DNA from: CAVXHV01 sp963761445
GTDB taxonomy: Bacteria; Planctomycetota; Planctomycetia; Isosphaerales; Isosphaeraceae
Direction of reading: 5' to 3'
DNA: 64,000 nucleotides
Assembly: GCA_963761445.1 (NCBI GenBank)
Contig: CAVXHV010000004.1
Location: forward strand, 1,240,001 to 1,304,000
The position numbers and the translations under genes were made by a program. Shown piece after piece: positions 19,268 through 28,627 of the stretch (its first letter is position 1; each line of letters starts with the position of its first letter). The notes under the pieces are model-generated. The model ran no database searches, was not told the DNA's origin, and worked only from the letters and a program-made list of their open reading frames with translations.

Positions 19268-19738
19268 ATGACGGCTTCAGAGTGTAGGATCCTCATCGCG
19301 GACGACGAGCAAAGCTTCCGTGGGAATTTGAATCAATTTCTCAGGCTATTTCGCCCGCGCTGGGAGGTCGATGAGGCCGGCAACGAAATCGAGGGGCTGG
19401 AGCTCGTCGAGTCGCGTCTCGCCAGCGGCGATCCGGTTGACCTCGTGATCACGGACCTGGTCATGCAGTCCGAACTGGGAGGACTTCTACTCGTGCGAGA
19501 AGCGCTCGCGCGCGACCCGTCGATCCAGGTTATTCTCTATTCGCGTGACCCAAGCAAACTCGATCGGTCCGCCGCGTTGAGTATGGGGGTGTCCGAAATC
19601 GTCGACATCGGTCGGCTCGGAATGAGGGCCTTCGACGAAATCCTTAGCCACGCAGATGCAGCCCTCAAGTGCCGGGAGATCGACCGGAAAGACCTCACCG
19701 CGCTGCGGAGTCTGGCGATCGACGGTCGGCGTTCCTGA
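19268..19738 (+). CDS. Stand-alone response-regulator receiver protein
   Basis: A 156-residue single-domain receiver starting at the ATG at 19268, preceded by GAGCAGCAGG. Acidic pocket ADDE, phospho-acceptor in VDLVITDLVM, and the conserved Lys/Thr side at QVILYSRDPSK. It has no output domain. It is clearly paralogous to the receiver inside the ATPase-cyclase protein: both share VITDLVM-x-SE-x-GGL, QVILYSRD, a DIG motif and the following helix with ADAAL. It may act as a phosphate sink or as a shuttle between the kinase and the fused receiver. Confidence 0.88.
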   Translation: MTASECRILIADDEQSFRGNLNQFLRLFRPRWEVDEAGNEIEGLELVESRLASGDPVDLVITDLVMQSELGGLLLVREALARDPSIQVILYSRDPSKLDRSAALSMGVSEIVDIGRLGMRAFDEILSHADAALKCREIDRKDLTALRSLAIDGRRS

Positions 19739-19751
19739 GATCGCCTTAGCC

Positions 19752-19995
19752 TCACGGGATCGACGCGAACGGCCGGTCCGGGAAGACGAGGTCCAGGAGC
19801 AGGAGCCGGAAGTCCTGGCGGTCACGGAGTACAGCGCGGTCGGGGTCGGCGCGGAGCCGGGGTTCGTCGCCGTATCCCGCAGTGAGAGCACGGGCCAAGG
19901 CGGCCATTGCCTGGCCGGGTTCCGTGGACACGGCGCCGCGCGGCAGGCCGGACTGGGGTGTGGCGGCGATTGGCGAGAGCAGGGCATGGCCCGGA
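19752..19995 (-). pseudogene. C-terminal fragment of a kinase/TPR protein
   Basis: The minus strand encodes ALTAGYGDEPRLRADPDRAVLRDRQDFRLLLLDL, the recognisable end of planctomycete Ser/Thr kinases with TPR or WD40 tails (typical form: GY-x-D-x-x-x-L-x-x-D-x-DL-x-x-LRDR-x-DF-x-x-LL-x-x-L). Nothing upstream on this strand continues the protein; the sequence runs into non-coding DNA and the DUF1348 gene on the other strand. It is the surviving 3' end of a deleted gene. Confidence 0.6.
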
Positions 19996-20121
19996 CGGTA
20001 TTCGCACCCCTTCGTTCGGGGATTCCTGAATTCGTTCTTGTAAAACGAAGAATTGCGGTCCAACATGATTTCGTTGTTCCGAGAATTGGCCGTCACTGAG
20101 TGCAAATAGAGAGGCGCTTTC

Positions 20122-20601
20122 ATGACCCCGATCCCGTCACCGGCGCCGGCGACTGTGATTGCCCCGCCGTTTACTTTTGAGTCCGCGATACGGAAGGTCC
20201 GGCTGGCCGAGGATGCCTGGAACTCCCGAGATCCGGACCGAGTTGTGCTCGGGTATACCGAGGACTCGGCGTGGCGGAACCGGTCCGAGTTTCCGGTCGG
20301 CCGCGAACAGATCCGCCGCTTCCTTGCCGGCAAATGGGAGCGAGAGCATGAGTACCGCCTGTGCAAGGCATTGTGGGCGTTCACTGCGGACCGGATCGCG
20401 GTGAAGTTCGAATACGAATGGCACGACCACACGGGCGCCTGGTTCCGCAGCTACGGAAACGAGTTGTGGGAGTTCGACGGTCGGGGGCTGATGCGCCGGA
20501 GGGAAGCAAGCATCAACGACCGCCCGATCAGCGAGGCCAACCGAAAGTTTTTCTGGTCCGCCCCCGGACCGCGTCCCGCGGAGCACCCCGGAATCGAGTA
20601 A
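20122..20601 (+). CDS. DUF1348 / NTF2-like family protein
   Basis: A 159-residue protein of the SnoaL/NTF2-like fold. It matches DUF1348 through the whole length: RLAEDAWNSRDPDRVVLGYT, DSAWRNRSEFPVGREQI, FLAGKWEREHEYRLCKALW, FEYEWHDHTGAWFRSYGNELWEF and MRRREASINDRPI. The fold is a cone that holds small ligands, but no enzymatic reaction is established for this subfamily. Full length, ATG at 20122; it is a single gene inserted between a decayed kinase tail and a kinase. Confidence 0.9.
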   Translation: MTPIPSPAPATVIAPPFTFESAIRKVRLAEDAWNSRDPDRVVLGYTEDSAWRNRSEFPVGREQIRRFLAGKWEREHEYRLCKALWAFTADRIAVKFEYEWHDHTGAWFRSYGNELWEFDGRGLMRRREASINDRPISEANRKFFWSAPGPRPAEHPGIE

Positions 20602-20730
20602 GGCCTGGCGAAGCCGGCAACAAATTGCGAGACTTAGCTTGACCTGGTCCTGGCATCGACCTCCGCACAGGGATGGGCCGGGGCTGGTCTCGCGCATGCC
20701 GCGCCTCTCCCGCCGGGCTGGAGCATTTCC

Positions 20731-22505
20731 TTGGAGACGCCGGAACCACTCGACGCCAAGCATCTCGCCGACAATCGACGGCGCGCCGAGGAGGTGGTAA
20801 CGCAGTCGCTCACTGGTGCCGGGCCGGCCCCGGGATTCGACGCCTCAACGGGCGCGGCGTCGGACCTGGACGCGGAGCTCGGGCCGGTTCTCGCGGTGCT
20901 CGCGCCGCCGCGCACGCCGGGGGAACTCGGCTGGCTCGGGCCGTACAGGGTACTCGATGTCCTCGGGGCCGGGGGCATGGGGGTCGTGTTCCGCGCTCAA
21001 GACGCGCAGCTCCATCGCGAGATTGCGCTCAAGACGTTGCGCCCGGAGCTGGCGGTTACCCCTGCGAACCTCGCACGCTTCTTGCGCGAGGCGCGGGCAA
21101 CCGCCGCGCTTCAGCACGACCACATCGTGACGATCTACCATGTCGGCGAGGAACGCGGCGTGCCGTTTCTGGTCATGCCGCTGCTCCGTGGCAAGACGCT
21201 GGAAGACCGCCTCACCGAAGATTCCAGGCTGCCTGTGGCCGAGATCCTGCGAATTGGCCGTGAGGCCGCAGAGGGCCTGGCCGCGGCGCACGGACATGGT
21301 CTGGTCCACCGCGACATCAAGCCGAGGAACATGTGGCTCGAGGCGCCGAGCGGGCGGGTCAAGCTGCTCGACTTTGGGCTGGTGCGCCTGACGGGGATCA
21401 GTTGGGCGTCACTCGGACGGGCATGATACTGGGGACTCCGGCTTACATGTCGCCGGAGCAGGCCGGCGGCGGCGCGGTCGACCATCGCAGCGACTTGTTC
21501 AGCCTGGGCTGCGTGCTCTACCGCGTCGCCACGAGCCGGCCGCCGTTTGCGGGGTCTGACCCGATCTCGACCCTCGTGGCCGTGGCCTCGGCGCAGCCGA
21601 GCCCGCCCAGCGAGGTCGATCCGCGTGTGCCGCGGGAACTGTCCCTGCTCATCATGAAGCTCCTTGAGAAGAACCCGGACGACCGTCCGCCGTCGGCCCG
21701 CGCGGTGGCGGAGATGCTGGCGTCGATCGAGAGAGCGCCGCCGGCAACGGCCGCGGCGCCTCGTCCCGCTGCGGCGCCACGTGGCCAGACCGTGGCCACG
21801 GCCAAGCTCGCGCCGGCGCCGGCCATGGCGATGGCGCGTGTGCGGCCGGAGACACAGCCGCGTCGGAGAGCATCGGGATGTCTGAAGGCTTTCGCCGGCT
21901 GCGGTGTCTTGACTCTCGCTTTTTTCACACTTCTGGTGGTCGGCATCGTCATGCTGGTGACGAAGGGGCTGCCGACTTTGATCAACGCCGTCAGCGAGGA
22001 GACGAAGCGGCAGAATGATTGGGCCGAGGTCGCCCGCGTCTGGAAGCCCCCTCCGACCGACGCCGGGCCCGACGACCTCTTCCCCGAGGACGTGGCGGGC
22101 GAGAACCTCGACCATCACGACACGGAGGTTGATCTCCACTATCTGGGGATCGACATCGCCGGCCAGCACGCGGTCTATGGCCATGGATCTTCGGCCGTGG
22201 AGGTCTTTGCCTTCAGCGTGACCGCGCTCGAGAAAGAGGCCCTCTACAAGCGAGCCCTCGAGGGTCCGAAGGCGGGCGAGACTCCGCCGCCCGGTCAGGT
22301 GAGCGCCCGACGGCAGAACTACCGCGTCACACACGGTACGCCTCAGGAGCCGCTCCTGTGGTACCGCATGAGCCCGCCCGACGAGAAGGGTGTGTTGTGG
22401 TGGGATAAAGGCTGGCTCTTCGTGGCCCGCTCGACCTCTGGCGACGACCCCGAGCCGTTCCTGCGTGAGTATGTGACCGCCTTGAGCGGCGAGCCGGGGG
22501 AGTGA
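20731..22505 (+). CDS. Membrane Ser/Thr protein kinase (one frameshift)
   Basis: About 590 residues, beginning at a TTG with GGAG 8 bases upstream. The kinase domain (about 70-345) has LGAGGMGVVFRA, IALKTLRPE, LVHRDIKPRNMWL and LLDFGLVRL; after a one-base indel in GGGGATC near 21395 the second frame continues DQLGVTRTGMILGTPAYMSPEQA. A Pro/Ala-rich linker leads to a membrane helix (VLTLAFFTLLVVGIVMLV) and an extracytoplasmic C-terminal part of about 160 residues without repeats, ending WYRMSPPDEKGVLWWDKGW. It may sense a periplasmic signal. All catalytic residues are present once the frame is joined. Confidence 0.87.
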
Positions 22506-22562
22506 CGTAGTTGCGGCCGATTGTCACTTCGATTTGGTACAATTTCCTTTCGGAGGCTCGCC

Positions 22563-22804
22563 ATGCCGATTCACGATTGGACCCGCGTTCCGGCGTGGAC
22601 GTATTGACCCTCGCGGCGTATTCGGCCGGTTCGGAGAAAGTCGCCTACGTCGAGAACGTGGCCGTCGGCGATCGGCTTGCGGACATGCCGATCTTCCTCA
22701 CTCCGGATCACTATGTCCCGTGCCCGCTCGAAGCATCGTACGGCGTGACCTGGGGTGTGTTCCCAGCGGCTCTCAAGGGTCCGCTTGAACTTTCCACGAA
22801 ATGA
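22563..22804 (+). pseudogene. DUF4058 gene remnant with deleted middle
   Basis: An ATG with a good ribosome site (GGAGGCTCGCC) starts MPIHDWTRVPA, the invariant N-terminus of planctomycete DUF4058 proteins, then hits a stop after 14 codons. In another frame the sequence jumps directly to DVLTL and then to the family C-terminus KVAYVENVAVGDRLADMPIFL followed by LTPDHYVPCPLEASY, ending at 22804. The roughly 170 residues between are missing. It is a deletion remnant, not a functional gene. Confidence 0.75.
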
Positions 22805-22859
22805 CGAACCGGACGCCGCCCGACCTGGTCGCTGCGGCCACCAGGGCTTCGAATCCTCT

Positions 22860-25536
22860 TCAGGGCCCGAGCTGCACGTTCATGCGCCGCACCAATTCGT
22901 CAAAGCCCGAACCCGCGTGCTGGTCCGGAGTCAGTGCGTTCATGTCTCGCAGGGTGTCCGCGATGCCATCAAAGAGCCGCCGAATTTCCGCGTAGATATT
23001 CAAGTCCTCCTGGAGCTTGGTGAGATTGTCCCCTCGCACCGACTTCAGCGCTTCGTCAAGGTCCCGAATCTCGTCCTCCCAGTGGCGCACGTAGCGTACG
23101 CGCCCGGTGGCTTTGTAGATGTTGGCGTCTGCGAGCACGATGGGGAAGATTCGCTGGCGAAAAGCCTGCGCTTTGGCGATCTCCACCATCTCAAACATGC
23201 AGTTCTCCGACTTCAAGTACTTCTCCGAGATCACGACAACAACGCACTTACCTTGTCCGATCCGCCTCATGAAATCGCGGATCGAATCCTTGTAGCGCAC
23301 TTCCTCCCGATCACGGAGCAGGCGGATGCCGTGCTGGCCCATCGCCTGCTGAAGCTGGTCGACAATGGCGCAGCTTTCCGGGTTCCAGGCGTAAGAGACG
23401 AACACCTCGGGCGCAGGCGGTGGCGAAGGAGTCACCGGCGTGAGTCGTGGCACCACGAGTGCGGCCCCGTATTGTTCCTCCCGCAACGCGCCAGGCAAGA
23501 CCTCGCGCACCAGCCGGGCGGCGTCCACCATTTCGCCGCTGCCGTGACACTGGATTTGCTGTCCCTTTTGCGCCATGTTCACCAGCTTGTCCAGCGCAAA
23601 CCCGTCGGGCGCCGCCTTGCCCTGGCACTCGGCGCAGGGACAAGGCAGATAGCGTTCATACTTTAATCGAGGGAATGACCCGTGCAGCCGCTCCAACTGG
23701 TCATCCACAATGGCCAGCAGGCCGCGCGTATCCGGGCCGTTGACACGAACGCGGATCCTCCGCTGAGCGTACTCCTCGATGATCTCCGCTCGGGTGCCGT
23801 CGCGTGCCAGAACCACGCCCGTCTTCCACACGAGCTTCCCCGCGTCGGCAATCAGGTGATGCATCGCCACGATGAATCGCGCGAGGATTCCCTTGGGCAT
23901 GAACTCGTACTCGTAGCGGACCACCAGACCGCCGCCGGGCTCCCACGGATACGGCGGCTGTTCAGACGAAAGCAACTGTGGCGCAATGTACGACTGGTCG
24001 GCTCCGAGGGCGAAGCAAAGCTGGAACTTCATCATGAGCCGCAACAATTCGTCGTGCATTCCGGCGTATTTGGCCTCGGACCAGATGCGCTCGAGATGGC
24101 TGCGCGTGAAGTGCCCGCGTGCGGCGATCACCTCCGGGTCATCCAGCACGCGATAAACCGCGTCTGTCCCCCATGACGGCTTCAAGACAACGGTGTTCTT
24201 CAGCAAGGCATCATCCTGGAAATGAAGGCAGATGCCCAGATCGTGCAGATACCCGCTCAACTGGAGCTTGTCGTCGCGGCGACAAACCCGTGCCGCTGGC
24301 AGATGTCGAGGTACTCTTCGAGGCTGATATAGTCGCGCGTGTCGTGCTCGAGCGCCTCGCGCGATGCGCTTCCAGGTGGCCGGCAGTCCGACGCCCACGT
24401 GCGGCAGATTCTCGAGCTCCTTCCGAATGACCGCGACGACGCGATCGAGACCGCGGTTGGTGGCCAGGTTGCTTGCCAGGGCACCGCGAAGTTCGCGAAT
24501 CGCGCTCGCAAGCCGCTCAAGTTTATGTCGCGCGTTCGATCCTGCTTCTCGTTCTGGACGATGAGCAGCGGGCTGGCGTCGCTGAGCAATTCCACCACGT
24601 GCAGCCAATATGCGAAGTCTGTGTCCTCCTTGCGGTCGTCGCAGGCGAGCACGTAGACGGAGCGCCGGGTCAGGAAGAACTGATGGGTCGCGTGGTAGAT
24701 CTCCTGCCCGCCAAAGTCCCAGATATTCACCTGGAAGTCCTGCTGTAGCAGCCTCTCCTTATCGCCCTCGCGCACGCGGATCGCGGTGGGGAAGCAGCAG
24801 CGGATCACGTTGATGCCCTCGGTGGACTTCTCGTCCTGGCGCGGCGTAAAGTTCGGATCCTCAATCTTGTGAGCCAGAGATGTCTTTCCCGCGCCGGCTT
24901 CTCCGAGGATGATCAGCTTGGCCTCGCATAAGTAGTCCACGCCTGTGGCCGCCGGATACCTTCCGGCACGGCAGGCAACCGTAGTCCTCGCAACCACAGG
25001 ATTTCCAAGGATGCCAGGTCAGCCAGCGGATCAAGAATCCTCCAGATCGTCGGGCTGCACTTAGGGTGCTCCTCATTTATGTCGAGCGACCAATCACCAA
25101 TGATAATCGAGCGGAGGCTGGTGAGCGCCTTCACCTCGTCGACCCAAAAGTCTTCACCTTCCTCTAGGGCCTTCGCTTTTATCGCCAACTCGCCAACGTT
25201 CTTCGCGTCCAATCGAGTGCGACAGCGGATATAAGTGCGTTCATCAATGCCAAGGCCGGGACGATTCGGGAGGGACTCGATTGGGCAGTCGAACAAAGAG
25301 ACGGATCGCAGGTTGGGCAGATCCCAGAGTCGCTCGGGGACGGTCTGGAAACCTGTTGAAGATAGGTCGATGTCTTCGAGGTGGTCCAGCGCAAAGACCT
25401 CCTCCGGAATCTCAGTGAGTTCTGGAAACCCACCTAACCAGAGCGATTTGGAGCGATTGGAATGGGCAAGCGTCAGCGCCTTGGCGACGCTGGGTGGCAG
25501 ATTGCTTGTGGCCTTTCGGCTCCTCGGGGCGGGCAT
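22860..25536 (-). CDS. Roco protein: LRR-Roc-COR-TIR (four frameshifts)
   Basis: About 890 residues when joined. Order: N-terminal leucine-rich segment (LTEIPEEVFALDHLEDIDLSS, about 1-190); Roc GTPase with P-loop GEAGAGKTSL, switch II WDFGGQEIYHAT and the NEKQD base-recognition region in place of NKxD; COR domain (SLEEYLDICQRHGFV, YLHDLGICLHFQDD, VVLKPSWGTDAVYRVL); a Cys-rich patch CPCAECQG; and a C-terminal TIR domain (EVFVSYAWNPESCAIVDQL, VVVISEKYLKSENCMFEM, with the Glu at the NADase position). Frame breaks at about 24955, 24487, 24362 and 24283 lie inside well-conserved sequence. Bacterial Roco-TIR proteins are thought to be STAND-like immune or stress switches in which GTP-driven dimer changes control the TIR effector. 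Confidence 0.85.
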
Positions 25537-25750
25537 GGCGGCTCTCCGCTGTCTGAAGTGGCCAGCGCAATGTTGTCAAGCATTCGCCTTGGTCGTCAAG
25601 TCCGCGCTCGGCCCGGTGGCATAAAGAGTGGCGTGACCCGCCGACCCCGCGGGCGACCAGAACGGAGCCTGGTCCTGGCCGCCCTCGACGAGTGTAAGCG
25701 ACTCGAATCCAACCGTGCGAGTGGACGGCGGCTTGGAGTTGTAGCGGGGT

Positions 25751-26211
25751 TCAGGTGACCCGCCCTCGACACGCGCGTAACGATAATTCCTGCGTCACAC
25801 GCAACTCGCAGAAGGACATGGTGTTGGGTTGATTCCGTGCGCGCCCGATTTTCCTGCGTCACACGTAAGTCCAAGCCCTGCAAGGCAGTGACGCAGTGAC
25901 GCAGAAACGGGGGCATCGCAAACTGTTTTTTTGCGTTCTCCGACCTTGATAGAGCGAGCGTCCCGCTCTCAGTCCGCCGTTTCGGTGGGCGAGCCCGGCG
26001 AGCACGTGCTCGTGAGTGAGGTCGGCGTCGCCAAATGGCTTGCCAAGAACGTTGCACGTCGCCGGACGGAAGGGCAAGGAGAAGAAGTCTGCCGAGCCCT
26101 TTTTCCACGAGCGGGGCGGCAGCGTGCAGATCCCTTAACCCTTACGCGGCAAGGATGCGCGTCGAATATACAAAACGAACTGTGGCCTGGTTGAGGCGTG
26201 CGGCTGACTGG
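25751..26211. repeat. Long direct repeat, copy A (about 460 bp)
   Basis: Matches 28628-29090 in the same orientation over its full length with scattered substitutions and small indels; the blocks GCGTCGAATATACAAAACGA and GATTCCGTGCGCGCCCGATT are identical. A third, partial copy of the right end is at 29883-29971. Together copies A and B enclose the HEPN operon. Confidence 0.85.
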
Positions 26212-26386
26212 GTAAAACGTTGCGTACTCGACCCGGCGACCACACTGGCCCGAAGCGCAGCGAGGGTTCCGCTCGCCCTCGCTTGCGCTTTTTGATGTTG
26301 CGCTGTTCCTGTCCTCGCCCCGAATGGGGCAGCCACAAAACAGCCCACTGCAACGCCCTGGGAAACTACGCCAAGAAAGGAGGGTA

Positions 26387-26560
26387 TTGCCCTGAAAGGG
26401 CGAAACAAGCCGTCCAAGCCACATGTGCGAGGATTCCCGCGAGCGGTTCTAGCATCGTGCGAGGTACTCGAATTGTGCCGCCCTTTCAGGGCTTGAATAT
26501 GGTTTCAATTCGGGTACCCAGGGCGATGCCCTGGGCTGATTTGTTTTGCCCTTTCAGGGC
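26387..26560. repeat. Cluster of palindromic elements
   Basis: Three copies of the GCCCTTTCAGGGC palindrome (26389-26401 in inverted form, 26480-26492, 26548-26560) plus CCCAGGGCGATGCCCTGGG at about 26517-26535. The arrangement looks like a REP-like or MITE-like intergenic element; no gene is involved. Confidence 0.7.
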
Positions 26561-26812
26561 AAGAACCAAAATGCGCAAGATCAAAACTTGCGCTTCGGGC
26601 TAGGGTGCCGCGGATGTTACTCGCCTTTGAAACACGCGCGAACTGTGGGATCGGGAAGGAGGGAGGGCGGAGTGCGCACAAGCGGTTGCCGACGTTGAGG
26701 TCGCCGCGGAGCGGCACGGGGGACGTTTCGACGCGGAGCGTCGGAACGAGGAAAAAGAATGGGACGGGCACGCGTCACGCTCGGCGGCGGGCGCTTGTTC
26801 TCGGAAAGCCTG

Positions 26813-27379
26813 CTACGCGAAACAAAACTCCTTGAACTCGTATGGCTTTATTCCTGGCTGGGTCGCCAGGTCTTCCAGTATCTTGTTTTTCTTCGCGTAT
26901 CCGAACCCGACTGATAGGGCCTTGAGCGTCTTGCTTCTGAGCAATCCCATGTAGTGCTGCGGCTCCATCCCCATCGCGGAGACATGAAGCAATTCCTCAA
27001 GCGCTGGAGCTGTTTCGAGTGGGCGAATGTCTTCAAGACCCTTTGTGTTTTCTAGATAGATTCTCCGTAACGCCCCAAGTTGGGACAGATCGGGAATGGC
27101 ATGGATTTTCGTCAGCGATCGCAGGGATAGATTCTGGAGTCCGGTCAATGTATTTGACTTCGTGGGTCCCAACGACAGCTCAGCGAGATTCTTATGCGGC
27201 GGGTCTTCTAGAAAATCAAAGCTAGCCAGGGAGTAGATGCCGACGGAGAGGCTCTCCAGGTTCTTGAGCGAAGCGATGTGCGCGACGCCTCGCGCATCCA
27301 TGAGACAATCCGCATTGTCGGTTGCGGTGTGGGCGCCGTCGGCGGTTTTGCCACCGCGCCGCGTCGCTATTTTCCCCAT
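26813..27379 (-). CDS. Leucine-rich protein, third gene of the HEPN operon
   Basis: A 188-residue protein with irregular leucine-rich repeats (HIASLKNLESLSVGIYSL, LAELSLGPTKSNTLTGLQNL, LSQLGALRRIYLENTKGLEDI) and a C-terminal segment KTLKALSVGFGYAKKNKI. Its ATG lies inside the end of the HEPN gene (13-base overlap), showing translational coupling. It has no signal peptide or membrane segment. By analogy with other conflict operons the repeats may recognise a trigger or the toxin partner; that is inference. No close family is recognised. Confidence 0.65.
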   Translation of the reverse strand: MGKIATRRGGKTADGAHTATDNADCLMDARGVAHIASLKNLESLSVGIYSLASFDFLEDPPHKNLAELSLGPTKSNTLTGLQNLSLRSLTKIHAIPDLSQLGALRRIYLENTKGLEDIRPLETAPALEELLHVSAMGMEPQHYMGLLRSKTLKALSVGFGYAKKNKILEDLATQPGIKPYEFKEFCFA

Positions 27380-27819
27380 CCATCGGGCAAGAACGAAATG
27401 TAATTTGACAGCGAGTGCCTAGATCGCCCGACCGATACGATGTCGATCGTTCCGTCGCGATTATGCACCAGCGTGTTGCGATACTCCCTAACGTTTTGAG
27501 CGTCGACGATCGTGTCTTGGGGGATCCGACACCTGGCGCCTATGCTATCGAGCAAGATTTTGGTCTGGGGGTGCGTGCGCTTGATGACGCTCCAGAACGA
27601 ACGGATACAGGTCTCGAATTCGGCAAACATACGCATCACGTATGTTCCGTCGAGATTCTCACTCGCCGACTGAAGATCCCGCGGCCTTGGTCCCTTACCC
27701 AGAACCTCGGGCTCTTTACTGACATCGACGGTGAGTCGGTCGACTGCGATCCGTGTGGCCCAGCACTCGCGTTCGACAGACTTGATTCGCTCCTGCCAGT
27801 CAAAGCGGCTCTGGGACAT
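27367..27819 (-). CDS. HEPN-like protein, putative RNase
   Basis: A 150-residue all-helical protein. The C-terminal half carries NVREYRNTLVHNRDG, which fits the HEPN RNase motif Rx4-6H (Arg, Asn next to it, His five positions after the Arg), preceded by helices MRMFAEFETCIRSFWSVIKR. HEPN domains are metal-independent RNases found in toxin-antitoxin, abortive infection and CRISPR-associated proteins. The gene overlaps the upstream gene by 20 bases and the downstream gene by 13 bases, so the three are one transcription unit. Assignment rests on the motif and predicted helices only. Confidence 0.62.
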   Translation of the reverse strand: MSQSRFDWQERIKSVERECWATRIAVDRLTVDVSKEPEVLGKGPRPRDLQSASENLDGTYVMRMFAEFETCIRSFWSVIKRTHPQTKILLDSIGARCRIPQDTIVDAQNVREYRNTLVHNRDGTIDIVSVGRSRHSLSNYISFLPDGWGK

Positions 27820-28258
27820 TTGCGGTCATCTCGTCGAGGACGCGTTGGAGTGTCTCCTTCGAAAGTGGGCTCGACTCGGCATCCCTGATTGTCGCGGCGG
27901 GCTTGGCGCCGGGAAACATGTAGTGTAATCGCCACTCGCCGTTCAGCAGGTAGAGGCTCGCGATGTCGTCGTATGCCGGCATCAGGTAGAGGTCGACCAC
28001 ACCGTCTGCGCCGGGCGTGAATCGCGCGATCGGATCCAGCAGTACGCGAATCGTTTCTTTCTGCATGAGCAACGCCGGGGCTTCGTAGTCGCCGAGGCGA
28101 GAGTCCTTCATCTTCTTGGGAATCTCGCGCGTCGACCAATCGAGCTCTGTTGCCCAGCCCTTAACCAAGCTCGTCAGTTTAGCGAGACGGTCGAGCCACT
28201 CCGCACGTAACAACGCTGCTTCGCCGTTCTCGCGTTCAGCCTTGGCTGCTTTTGCCAT
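27800..28258 (-). CDS. Hypothetical protein, first gene of the HEPN operon (possible antitoxin or partner)
   Basis: A 152-residue cytoplasmic protein. A charged helical N-terminus (KAAKAERENGEAALLRAEWLDRL) is followed by an alpha/beta part: LTSLVKGWATELDWSTREIPK, LGDYEAPALLMQKETIRVLLDPIARF, DGVVDLYLMPAYDDIASLYLLNGEW. It overlaps the HEPN gene by 20 bases. The position as the first gene with a tightly coupled HEPN gene is typical for an antitoxin or accessory protein, but I do not recognise the family. Confidence 0.62.
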   Translation of the reverse strand: MAKAAKAERENGEAALLRAEWLDRLAKLTSLVKGWATELDWSTREIPKKMKDSRLGDYEAPALLMQKETIRVLLDPIARFTPGADGVVDLYLMPAYDDIASLYLLNGEWRLHYMFPGAKPAATIRDAESSPLSKETLQRVLDEMTANVPEPL

Positions 28259-28627
28259 TGGTCGGGTGAACTCCGGTACCCCTTGGAGACTCTCCAGTCA
28301 TTCTCACTTCCTTGGTCGCAGATCGGCAAGTGATCATCGTGATCGCGCCTTTTGCTTTGCTCGGCGAGATTTGCCGAGTTTCGTTCCTCATCACTCCTTA
28401 CAGGTGGCGAATGGGACCCGAGTCTGCTCGGCACGACTTCCGCTGAGGGCTCACGCTGTTGGACACGCCTGGAAAATCGCCGGTGTTGTTCGCTATGTTT
28501 TGGCCCTCATTTCCAGCCACTTTAGCTGAGATTCTCGCGGGCACAGGCGAGTGTGCGCGGTTCAGGGGAGACGTTCGGTTGCATGCCAAACGGTGGGAAC
28601 GGGGAGGCTTCTTCGTGGAGCAAAGTG

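Larger units (their letters stand above)
25537..26812. other. Repeat-rich intergenic region
   Basis: About 1.28 kb with no credible gene. It contains the first copy of the 460-bp direct repeat (25751-26211), a cluster of palindromes built on GCCCTTTCAGGGC and CCCAGGGC (26387-26560), and near 26680-26755 a stretch rich in short inverted elements (GACGCGGAGCGTC). Open frames here run across the repeats and look artefactual. Confidence 0.55.

Noticed and set aside
21135..22334. 399-residue minus-strand frame across the second kinase
   Set aside because: Shadow of the kinase gene; Arg-rich and without any domain.
22840..22900. tRNA-like TTCGAATCC segment
   Set aside because: No matching acceptor, D or anticodon arm can be formed around it.
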